Of a stretch of 6,722 nt of DNA, positions 1-5,198 are shown piece by piece. The stretch is from CANJXF01 sp043775015 (GTDB lineage: Bacteria > Verrucomicrobiota > Verrucomicrobiia > Limisphaerales > CANJXF01). Where the stretch lies: the NCBI GenBank assembly GCA_043775015.1, contig JAYVSV010000044.1, forward strand, positions 1 to 6,722. The letters run 5' to 3'. Numbering within the stretch: the stretch's first letter is position 1; every line of letters starts with the position of its first letter. The position numbers and the translations under genes are program-made. The notes below the pieces were generated by a model that did not search any database, had not been told where the DNA came from, and worked only from the letters and a program-made list of their open reading frames with translations.

Positions 1-24
1 AAAGATGCGCAGGATACGCGGGAA

Positions 25-98
25 CTTGTCGGCACGTCCCGTCTTTTCGTCGGGCATCGCTTCGCTCGCCCTCCTCAAAGACGGGACGTGCCGACAAG
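25..98. repeat. 22-bp perfect inverted repeat (long hairpin), REP/MITE-like
   Basis: Bases 25-46 and 77-98 are perfect reverse complements over 22 bp (left arm begins CTTGTCGGCACGTCCC), separated by a 30-base loop that can pair further as GGGC (52-55) with GCCC (68-71). The sequence is unrelated to the three GTAG-hairpin elements elsewhere in the window. It lies where the middle of an ECF sigma factor gene would be expected, so it may be an inserted palindromic element. A terminator role is unlikely because no T-run follows the right arm. No second copy is present here, so its mobility is inference. Confidence 0.7.
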
Positions 99-102
99 CA
101 GA

Positions 103-141
103 GTCCTGGTTTGCTAACTACACGACTTGTCCTGGTTTGCT
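103..141. repeat. 13-bp direct repeat pair
   Basis: GTCCTGGTTTGCT occurs at 103-115 and again at 129-141, separated by 13 bases, giving an exact 26-base offset. The pair lies immediately right of the long hairpin and at the left edge of the readable sigma fragment. It could be a tandem duplication or a target-site scar left by the event that broke the sigma gene. The left copy runs into an in-frame TAA (115-117) that closes the reading frame entering from upstream. Confidence 0.6.
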
Positions 142-381
142 CGCCCCGCGACACAAACGCCGCCTGCCCCCGAAGCTGAACACCTTCACGATTGCCTCGC
201 GCAACTCGATGGCCCGTTGCGCGAACTCATCACGCTCAAGTATCGCGATGGCCACGACACAGACGAAATCGCCGCGCGTCTCAAACGCAGTCTCGTCTGG
301 GTGCGCGTGTCGCTCTTTCGCGTGCGGGCGCAACTCCGCGAATGCATCGAAGCCAAACTCAAGGGAGGCCAGCCATGTTGA
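127..381 (+). CDS. ECF sigma factor C-terminal remnant (region 4), probably a broken gene
   Basis: The readable frame encodes about 84 residues, mostly a sigma-70 region 4: a helix 'LHDCLAQLDGPLRELITLKY', then 'DTDEIAARLKRSLVWVRVSLFRVRAQLRECI', which fits the helix-turn-helix that contacts the -35 element. ECF sigma factors are normally about 160-200 residues with an N-terminal region 2 that binds core polymerase and the -10 element. That region is absent. The only candidate start is TTG at 127, and the same frame upstream is closed by TAA at 115-117. Bases 1-24 in that frame read KDAQDTRE, resembling the 'DAEDxxQE' stretch of region 2, so a hairpin insertion with deletion may have split the gene. 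Its stop overlaps the start of the FecR-like gene by 7 bases, the usual sigma/anti-sigma coupling. Alone it is unlikely to work as a sigma factor. The region-4 call is firm and pseudogene status is likely. Confidence 0.7.
   Translation: MSWFARPATQTPPAPEAEHLHDCLAQLDGPLRELITLKYRDGHDTDEIAARLKRSLVWVRVSLFRVRAQLRECIEAKLKGGQPC
363..368 (+). promoter_or_regulatory. Shine-Dalgarno site for the FecR-like gene
   Basis: GGGAGG lies 6 bases before the ATG at 375, inside the end of the sigma reading frame. It is the strongest ribosome binding site in the window. It favours the ATG at 375 over in-frame starts further upstream, whose sequence only shadows the sigma gene, and it suggests translational coupling of the two genes. 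Confidence 0.75.
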
Positions 382-2144
382 ACGAACAAGAGCGCATCGA
401 AGCGGAGTTGGAACGCGACCCGCAGTTGCGGCGGCAACTGTTACAACACGCGCAGATGGAGCAAGCCTTACGCGCCTCGCTCGGCGGAGCAAACTCGAAC
501 GAGCGCGTGAAACAATCCGTCCTGACCGTCGTGCGCGGCGAACAGGAAGACGCCCTCAAGCAACGCGTCATGGCGGATGCGACTCGTAACGCAGACAGTC
601 TGTCTGCTGTTTCGCCGACTGGCAGTCGGCAGCGCGCCCACCCGTCCGCAGGTTGCCAACCTGCGAAACGGCAGACTGCCAGTCGGCGCTACGGCGTGCT
701 GGCCTCGCTGCTGAATTCATTTCGTCGCCCGGCATTTGCCGTGGGACTCGTGGCGGTGAGCCTCGCTATCTTTGCTGCGATCTGGTTCGGCGCACGGCCG
801 ACAGTAATCGTTGCCAACCTCGAACTGCCGTCGCGCATCCAGCTTGCTTCCGGCGCAGTCGTTCCGAAAGTTGGTGACGCGATTCAGGTGAGCGATTCCG
901 GCTCGGCCACCGTTACGTTCGCTGATGGAACAACCGTTCACCTCGAACCGGGAACGGAAATAATTTTTCAACCTGTCGCGAATCCACCACGACCCGGCGG
1001 CAAACAGCTCAAGCTCGTCTCCGGTTCACTCTCCGCCGATGTCGCGAAGCAGCCGCCCGGCCTGCCGTTGCTCATCCAGACACCGCATGCGCTCGTCACC
1101 GTCGTCGGCACGGAATTCGATTTGAGCGTCGCCACCAACCAGACCGCGCTCGAAGTCACGCGCGGCCTCGTGAAGATGACCGGCAGCGGTGAAAGGAATC
1201 CCGTGAGTGTCGCGGCGGGCGAGTTCGCCGTAGCCGCACCGCGCGCCGCATTGCAATACGGTCGCCTTCCGCGTAATCCATTCTTCTGGCCGTTCAGCAG
1301 CACGAGCATCTGGAATCGTTCGCTCGGCAGCGGCGCGCAATTTGCGCCTGTGCCGGGCAAACCCTTTCTCGCGGACGGTCCGCTGACGAACGCGCTGCAC
1401 GGACGTAAACCGTTTCTCGCTCGCGCGACCGATCCGTTGCGCAATATCTGGGTCAACGGTGAGGTTCGGGCGGACGCGCAATTGAGTGATGCTGCGCTGC
1501 CCCACGCTGGCATCCGCGACTCCATTGTGCTTCTGCAACGCGCCCGCCGATACGCGCTCGAACTGCGGGACGTGACCGTGCGCGCTGATGGAGACCTGGC
1601 GGCTACCGACAGCGAGCGCACGGATTTGGCGGGTGCAGGCGTCAACGCGCACGCCGTGGCCGCGTTGCCCTTTGGACTCTCCAATCTCGGCGGCCTGATC
1701 CGATTCGGTGAAAACCAACAAGGCATCCGGCACGCGCTTTCGGCCCGGGTGCAACGCGAGCGGCTCGGTGGCAGAAAGGCTTTTGCCAGCCCCAGCACGA
1801 TCTGGCCAGCCACTGGCGGTGATGCGGTTGGAAAAAATCTTTTGAGCGTCGGCGCGCTGCTCGCCATTCCACCGGACGTGGACATAAAACAAATTGTGGG
1901 TAATTCCGGCCCGTCCTACGAACTCGCGCGGGCGATGCAGGATTACGGTGTTTATATCACCGGCTACATCAACACACCGTTTGTGCTGGTGACCGGTGAG
2001 GTGCGATTCGACAACGCGGATGAACTGCTCAACAAACTCGTTCCCCTGCTGCAAGTGGTGACCAACAACACGCCGCAAACTCCCGCTGGCGGCGGAACTC
2101 CGCGCCGCGAAAGCGCGCCCGCCCTGCCCGGAGAAGCGAAGTAG
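375..2144 (+). CDS. Membrane-anchored FecR-domain (anti-sigma-like) protein with uncharacterised C-terminal domain
   Basis: Start ATG 375 is set by the GGGAGG site and the 7-base overlap with the sigma fragment, giving 589 residues. Residues 1-71 form a charged helical cytoplasmic part (DPQLRRQLLQHAQMEQALRA) without a visible zinc-binding anti-sigma motif. Residues about 72-107 are encoded by a REP element read in frame. Residues 119-139 are one transmembrane helix (PAFAVGLVAVSLAIFAAIWF). Residues about 150-290 match the FecR fold: 'ASGAVVPKVGDAIQV', 'TVTFADGTTVHLEPGTEI', 'VVGTEFDL', 'VTRGLVKM'. Residues about 307-565 (SIWNRSLGSGAQFAPVP, RHALSARV, WPATGGDA, AIPPDVDI, ARAMQDYGVYIT) recall a domain of uncharacterised secreted bacterial proteins, from memory. 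FecR proteins pass envelope signals to ECF sigma factors, and here the partner looks broken. The TAG stop is the first part of the next REP element, so an older C-terminus may have been longer. Topology predicts FecR and C-terminal domains outside the cytoplasm. Confidence 0.85.
   Translation: MLNEQERIEAELERDPQLRRQLLQHAQMEQALRASLGGANSNERVKQSVLTVVRGEQEDALKQRVMADATRNADSLSAVSPTGSRQRAHPSAGCQPAKRQTASRRYGVLASLLNSFRRPAFAVGLVAVSLAIFAAIWFGARPTVIVANLELPSRIQLASGAVVPKVGDAIQVSDSGSATVTFADGTTVHLEPGTEIIFQPVANPPRPGGKQLKLVSGSLSADVAKQPPGLPLLIQTPHALVTVVGTEFDLSVATNQTALEVTRGLVKMTGSGERNPVSVAAGEFAVAAPRAALQYGRLPRNPFFWPFSSTSIWNRSLGSGAQFAPVPGKPFLADGPLTNALHGRKPFLARATDPLRNIWVNGEVRADAQLSDAALPHAGIRDSIVLLQRARRYALELRDVTVRADGDLAATDSERTDLAGAGVNAHAVAALPFGLSNLGGLIRFGENQQGIRHALSARVQRERLGGRKAFASPSTIWPATGGDAVGKNLLSVGALLAIPPDVDIKQIVGNSGPSYELARAMQDYGVYITGYINTPFVLVTGEVRFDNADELLNKLVPLLQVVTNNTPQTPAGGGTPRRESAPALPGEAK
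586..692. repeat. REP element copy 1 (four hairpins), inside the FecR-like coding sequence
   Basis: Hairpins of 17 nt occur at 591-607 (GCAGACAGTCTGTCTGC), 614-630 (GCCGACTGGCAGTCGGC), 648-664 (GCAGGTTGCCAACCTGC) and 671-687. Each has a 7-bp stem and 3-nt loop. The members of each pair are 6 nt apart, and the centre is 17 nt (631-647). The left end reads GTAAC instead of GTAGC; the right end is GCTAC. The fourth hairpin has one mismatched pair. The element is read through in frame as residues about 72-107 of the FecR-like protein. It has the same orientation as the other two copies, and its centre is 26 nt shorter than theirs. Confidence 0.9.
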
Positions 2145-2273
2145 CGCAGACAGTTTGTCTGCGGTTTCGCCGACTGGCAGTCGGCGGGGTGCGGATGATT
2201 TTGACCCGTTGTTAAATTTCATCGCCCCGCAGGTTGCCAACCTGCGATACGGCAGACTGCCAGTCTGCGCTAC
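2141..2273. repeat. REP element copy 2, complete symmetric form
   Basis: This is the most complete copy: GTAGC (2141-2145), hairpin 2146-2162, 6 nt, hairpin 2169-2185, a 43-nt centre (2186-2228), hairpin 2229-2245, 6 nt, hairpin 2252-2268, GCTAC (2269-2273). The ends are inverted repeats, so each half is an inverted copy of a GTAGC-hairpin-spacer-hairpin unit. Loops are GTT, GGC, GCC and GCC. Its GTAG supplies the TAG stop of the FecR-like gene (2142-2144). It ends 72 bases before the RAYT start and could also protect or end the FecR transcript, which is inference. Confidence 0.93.
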
Positions 2274-2309
2274 GACGGCAGCCTGCGTCGCAAAAGCGTC
2301 ACAAAGTGC

Positions 2310-2339
2310 TTTACCGGCCGGGGTCACTTGTCTTACGAT
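2310..2339 (+). promoter_or_regulatory. Possible sigma-70-type promoter for the RAYT gene
   Basis: TTTACC (2310-2315) and TACGAT (2334-2339) each match the -35 and -10 consensus at four of six bases, with an 18-base spacer. The predicted start site falls around the ATG at 2346, so the transcript would be nearly leaderless, consistent with the missing Shine-Dalgarno site. Such matches arise easily by chance. Confidence 0.2.
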
Positions 2340-2345
2340 TTCTTC

Positions 2346-3068
2346 ATGCACCCGGACGAATCCAATCCCGGTTTGGAACGCGTAAAATTTCAACTCCGCG
2401 CCGACGGGATTGCGGGGGAGCCGCCCAATCCGTTGCGTTCCGGGATTCATTCGCGCGGCTACCTGCCGCACGTCAAACGCGAAGGCGCTTCCTACTTCGT
2501 CACGTTTCGCCTCACGGATTCATTGCCCAAGGAAGTCTTGCTGAAGTTTGAACACGAACACGCCAAGGCATTGCGTCGCCTGCCCGCAAACAATTCATCC
2601 GCAGCCGCCGAGGAAGTTCACCGCGAACTGCGCCGAAAGGTTGAACGCTATCTGGATCAAGGTATGGGCGAATGTCACCTCCGCCCACCCGACATCGCGG
2701 ACATGGTGGCAGCCGCGCTGCGCCATTTTCACGGCCAGCACTATCTGCTCGATGACTGGGTCGTGATGCCCAACCACGTTCACGTCATTCTCTGGCCGAT
2801 GCCGAATTTCACGTTGAGCGAAATTCTGAAAAGCCGGAAGCGTCACACGGCGCGGCAGGCCAACCTGCTTTTAAAACGAACCGGCGAAACGTTCTGGCAG
2901 CGCGAATCGTATGACCACTGGATACGCAACGACGACGAGAAATCGCGCATTCGTCGCTACATCCGGCTGAATCCCGTGAACGCCCGTTTGTGCCAAGCCC
3001 CGGAAGACTGGAAGTGGAGCAGCGCGTGGCCCGGCTGGCCAACGGAGTCGCCGTCGCCGCAACCGTAG
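2346..3068 (+). CDS. REP-associated tyrosine transposase (RAYT, Y1_Tnp/HUH family)
   Basis: The 240-residue protein carries the single-tyrosine HUH transposase signature: 'MPNHVHVILWP', with the metal-binding His-Val-His at residues 144-146, and 'FWQRESYDHWIRNDDE', with the likely nucleophile Tyr189, followed by 'RRYIRLNPVNARL'. The N-terminal part 'RGYLPHVKREGASYFVTFRLTD' is also typical. Enzymes of this family (TnpA-REP) cut single-stranded REP hairpins next to a GTAG tetranucleotide through a 5'-phosphotyrosine link. The matching GTAG-hairpin elements flank the gene. ATG 2346 is preferred; a TTG at 2328 would add six residues, and neither has a good Shine-Dalgarno site. The stop TAG (3066-3068) is part of GTAGC of the downstream REP. 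The open frame and intact motifs suggest a functional enzyme. Family assignment is secure; activity and target are inferred. Confidence 0.92.
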   Translation: MHPDESNPGLERVKFQLRADGIAGEPPNPLRSGIHSRGYLPHVKREGASYFVTFRLTDSLPKEVLLKFEHEHAKALRRLPANNSSAAAEEVHRELRRKVERYLDQGMGECHLRPPDIADMVAAALRHFHGQHYLLDDWVVMPNHVHVILWPMPNFTLSEILKSRKRHTARQANLLLKRTGETFWQRESYDHWIRNDDEKSRIRRYIRLNPVNARLCQAPEDWKWSSAWPGWPTESPSPQP

Positions 3069-3173
3069 CGCAGACAGTCTGTCTGCGGTTTCGCCGACTG
3101 GCAGTCGGCAGGGCGTGGATAATTTTGCCGTGCGGCTAAATTTCGTCGCCTCGCAGGTTGCCAGTCTGCGCTA
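3065..3173. repeat. REP element copy 3, three-hairpin deletion form
   Basis: GTAGC (3065-3069) is followed by hairpins at 3070-3086 and 3093-3109, a 43-nt centre, then a chimeric hairpin at 3153-3169 and a degraded end GCTAA. The first 99 bases align without gaps to copy 2 with about 13 differences. The next 23 bases of copy 2 are missing, exactly one hairpin plus one spacer, between two TGCCA repeats. The fused hairpin (GCAGGTT, GCC, AGTCTGC) still forms seven pairs if two G-T wobbles are allowed. Its GTAG supplies the RAYT stop codon. Confidence 0.9.
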
Positions 3174-3187
3174 ATTCGCTGTAACAT
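3158..3187 (+). promoter_or_regulatory. Possible promoter for the GH26-like gene, -35 box inside REP copy 3
   Basis: TTGCCA (3158-3163) matches the -35 consensus at five of six bases, and TAACAT (3182-3187) matches -10 at four of six, with an 18-base spacer. The -35 lies in the fused REP hairpin. The predicted start is about 20 bases before the ATG at 3216, and no Shine-Dalgarno site is seen. This is prediction only. Confidence 0.25.
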
Positions 3188-3215
3188 CCCGCCTGGCTCG
3201 GGCTATTCCACTTTG

Positions 3216-5165
3216 ATGAAAGCATTTTCAACTCTCACCCTCGCGCTGATGCTTGAGGTCAACGCGTCGGCTTACAACACCAATGACTACATTCAGAACG
3301 GCTCGTTCACGAATGGGTTTTCCAGTTGGACCACCAATGCGCCGGCCACGGTAAAATTCCTGCTCACGACCAACACGCCCGATGGCGCGACCGCCGCCAG
3401 CGTCACCAACCGCAGCAATCTCCTGCACACGCTGAAGCAGGATTTGCTCAACGCACTCACGAACGATTTCGCCGCGAATGGTCGCACGTTCACCACGCGG
3501 TATCGCATTCGCACCGACGCGCCCGCCGCCACGCGACTTTCACTCACGCTCACCACCGCCGTTCTCACGAACAAATTCATCATCGCGGAACAAGTCGTGC
3601 GCACCAACGGCGTGTGGCTGGACGTGCGCGGGACGTTGCCGTTGAAATGGACACCGCCGCTTTTGAGCGCGTCGCTCGCGGTCGAGGTGAGTCAGATTTG
3701 GAATACGAATTATCCGGGGTTCACCATCACTGGCCTTCGGATGCATGAGGATCGCGACGCGGACGGAATTCCTGACGCAGAAGAAATCACCACGAGCGCG
3801 GACCTGGCCGACACCGACGGCGATGGCCTGCCGGACTTGTGGGAAATTGAGCACGGCCTCAACCCGACGAATTCCAACGACGCCCTCGCCGATCCCGATC
3901 ACGACGGATTCAATAATTGGACGGAGTTCGCGTGCGCCACCGAACCGTTAAACACGAATTCATTTCCGGGCAGGCCAGCCAACACGAATCTTACCACGGC
4001 CGCCCGCGCGGTGTTGACGTATCTGGCCACGTTGCCGGCGCAGACGAACAACCGCGTGTTGTGCGGCCAGCACGTCTCGTATCCATTTGAGTTCACGAAT
4101 CTCGTCACCGGATTGTTCACGAACACGGGTTACTGGCCTGGCTTGGTGGAGTTTCAATACGACGACGACGCAAAGCCGATGCAGGTCACGAACGTCAATC
4201 CGCTCGCGCTGGCGTGGTGGCAGAGCGGCGGCATCCTGGCGATCAAGTTTAACCCGCGCAATCCGTGGACCGGCGGCTCGCAGCAGGCCGTGAACAACGG
4301 TCCGGTGGATTTGCCCGGACTGCTTGACCCGGCGGGAAGCGCGCCCGCGAGTTACGCCACGAATCTGGTGGCGCACAACCGGCTCATCGCGTGGCTGGAT
4401 GAAGCGGCGGCGGGCCTTGCGGAATTGCAGAGCAACAACGTGCCGGTGATCTACCGCACGCTCGCCGAGCAGAACGGCCGCTGGTTCTGGTGGGGCGGAA
4501 AAGCGCAGGCGGATTACGTCGCGCTCTGGCGTTTCTGCTACGACTACTTCACGCAGACGAAAGGTTTGAACAATCTCATCTGGACGCTTGAATCCGATTC
4601 CGGCGTTCATGCGAATCAGCCGAGCGATTACTATTATCCCGGCGACGACTATGTGGATGTGTTTAGTTTCAATATGTATTGGGACGTGTGGGATTTGCCG
4701 TTCGCGGCGAATGAAATTTTCCGACGTTACGGAAAAGTTTTCGCCCAACCGCAAGCGGGCAGCAACAATAACAACCCCCGCGACGGCACTTGGAGCAACA
4801 CCAACATCCTCGCCGGTCTCACCGCGCAACTACCGCGCTCGTCGTGGTTCGGCGTCTGGAATAGTTTTACCGTGAGCAACTACACGGTCTATTTGCACAT
4901 CGCCATCGTGGACAACCCGGACGCGCTCGCCTTGATGACGCATCCGTGGATTGCCACGCGCGAGGAAGTGAATTGGAAATACTGGCTGCCTTTTTCATTG
5001 AGCCTCGACCGGGTTGGCGCAAATCAACTGTGCGTGAACTGGCAGGGCGGCGCGTTGCAGCACAGCACCGATCTGGTGAACTGGACGAATGTCGCGAATG
5101 CGACGCAGCCTTACCTGCATGACACGAGCAGCGAGACCTCCGGCTTCTGGCGGCTATTGAAGTAG
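3216..5165 (+). CDS. Secreted GH26-like (beta-mannanase family) protein with CBM-like and calcium-binding regions
   Basis: ATG 3216 (preceded in frame by a TTG) starts a 649-residue protein with a signal peptide cut probably after ASA (residue 19). Residues about 24-175 look like a carbohydrate-binding beta-sandwich of the CBM4/9/22 kind (DYIQNGSFTNGFSSWTT). Residues 179-232 carry Asp-rich calcium loops (DRDADGIPD, DTDGDGLPD, DPDHDG) like thrombospondin type-3 repeats. Residues about 255-595 follow the GH26 plan: 'RVLCGQH', 'WWQSGGILAIKF', 'VPVIYRTLAEQNGRWFWWG', 'YYPGDDYVDVFSFNMYWD'. The last 50 residues (LQHSTDLVNWTNVAN, FWRLLK) resemble tails of verrucomicrobial exported proteins. GH26 enzymes normally cleave beta-mannans with two Glu. 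The acid/base Glu418 is present, but the usual His before it is Ala417, the nucleophile position appears to be Gln513 (FAQPQAG), and the WH..NP motif reads FNPRNP (Asn346). It may be inactive or altered in specificity. Family call good; activity doubtful. Confidence 0.82.
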   Translation: MKAFSTLTLALMLEVNASAYNTNDYIQNGSFTNGFSSWTTNAPATVKFLLTTNTPDGATAASVTNRSNLLHTLKQDLLNALTNDFAANGRTFTTRYRIRTDAPAATRLSLTLTTAVLTNKFIIAEQVVRTNGVWLDVRGTLPLKWTPPLLSASLAVEVSQIWNTNYPGFTITGLRMHEDRDADGIPDAEEITTSADLADTDGDGLPDLWEIEHGLNPTNSNDALADPDHDGFNNWTEFACATEPLNTNSFPGRPANTNLTTAARAVLTYLATLPAQTNNRVLCGQHVSYPFEFTNLVTGLFTNTGYWPGLVEFQYDDDAKPMQVTNVNPLALAWWQSGGILAIKFNPRNPWTGGSQQAVNNGPVDLPGLLDPAGSAPASYATNLVAHNRLIAWLDEAAAGLAELQSNNVPVIYRTLAEQNGRWFWWGGKAQADYVALWRFCYDYFTQTKGLNNLIWTLESDSGVHANQPSDYYYPGDDYVDVFSFNMYWDVWDLPFAANEIFRRYGKVFAQPQAGSNNNNPRDGTWSNTNILAGLTAQLPRSSWFGVWNSFTVSNYTVYLHIAIVDNPDALALMTHPWIATREEVNWKYWLPFSLSLDRVGANQLCVNWQGGALQHSTDLVNWTNVANATQPYLHDTSSETSGFWRLLK

Positions 5166-5198
5166 CGGCGGGCGTCCGCGACTGCCTCAGCAACGGTG
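5166..5198. other. Short convergent intergenic gap
   Basis: Thirty-three bases separate the GH26-like stop from the converging IS110 remnant. A short GC-rich palindrome (GCGGGCGTCCGC, 4-bp stem) is present but has no T-run, so no terminator is called. The stop again reads GTAGC (5162-5166), as at the two REP-supplied stops, though no REP hairpin of the same family follows. Confidence 0.35.

Larger units (their letters stand above)
2141..3173 (+). mobile_element. REP-RAYT-REP unit (REPtron-like)
   Basis: A RAYT gene is bracketed by two same-orientation copies of a GTAG-ended hairpin element. The left copy ends 72 bases before the gene, and the right copy begins inside its last sense codon. 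RAYTs flanked by their cognate REPs are a known arrangement, usually domesticated and rarely mobile as a unit. A third copy at 586-692 shows that the palindromic part has spread separately. No clear target-site duplication is visible around 2141 and 3173. Confidence 0.75.

Noticed and set aside
1..126. Rho-independent terminator formed by the 22-bp inverted repeat
   Set aside because: The stem is longer than usual, the loop is 30 bases, and no T-run follows on either strand at the expected distance.
192..374. Upstream extension of the FecR-like protein to a start near 192
   Set aside because: The added residues are an out-of-frame reading of the conserved sigma region 4, while ATG 375 has a strong Shine-Dalgarno site and the usual overlap.
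1026..2471. A 481-codon open frame on the minus strand across the FecR-like gene
   Set aside because: Its translation is Arg- and Ala-rich low-quality sequence with no domain. It runs through a REP element and is the antisense shadow of a GC-rich gene.
586..3173. The repeated palindromes as a CRISPR array
   Set aside because: The copies are far apart and separated by whole genes, with no regular spacers and no cas genes; their structure fits REP elements beside a RAYT.
3960..4829. A 289-codon minus-strand open frame opposite the GH26-like gene
   Set aside because: No recognisable motif, and composition typical of antisense reading of GC-rich codons; the plus-strand frame has a signal peptide and clear domains.
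375..5165. A functional operon linking the FecR-like protein, RAYT and GH26-like protein
   Set aside because: The RAYT-REP unit separates the other two genes, multi-hairpin elements lie at both junctions, and nothing in the sequence ties sigma signalling to mannan use.
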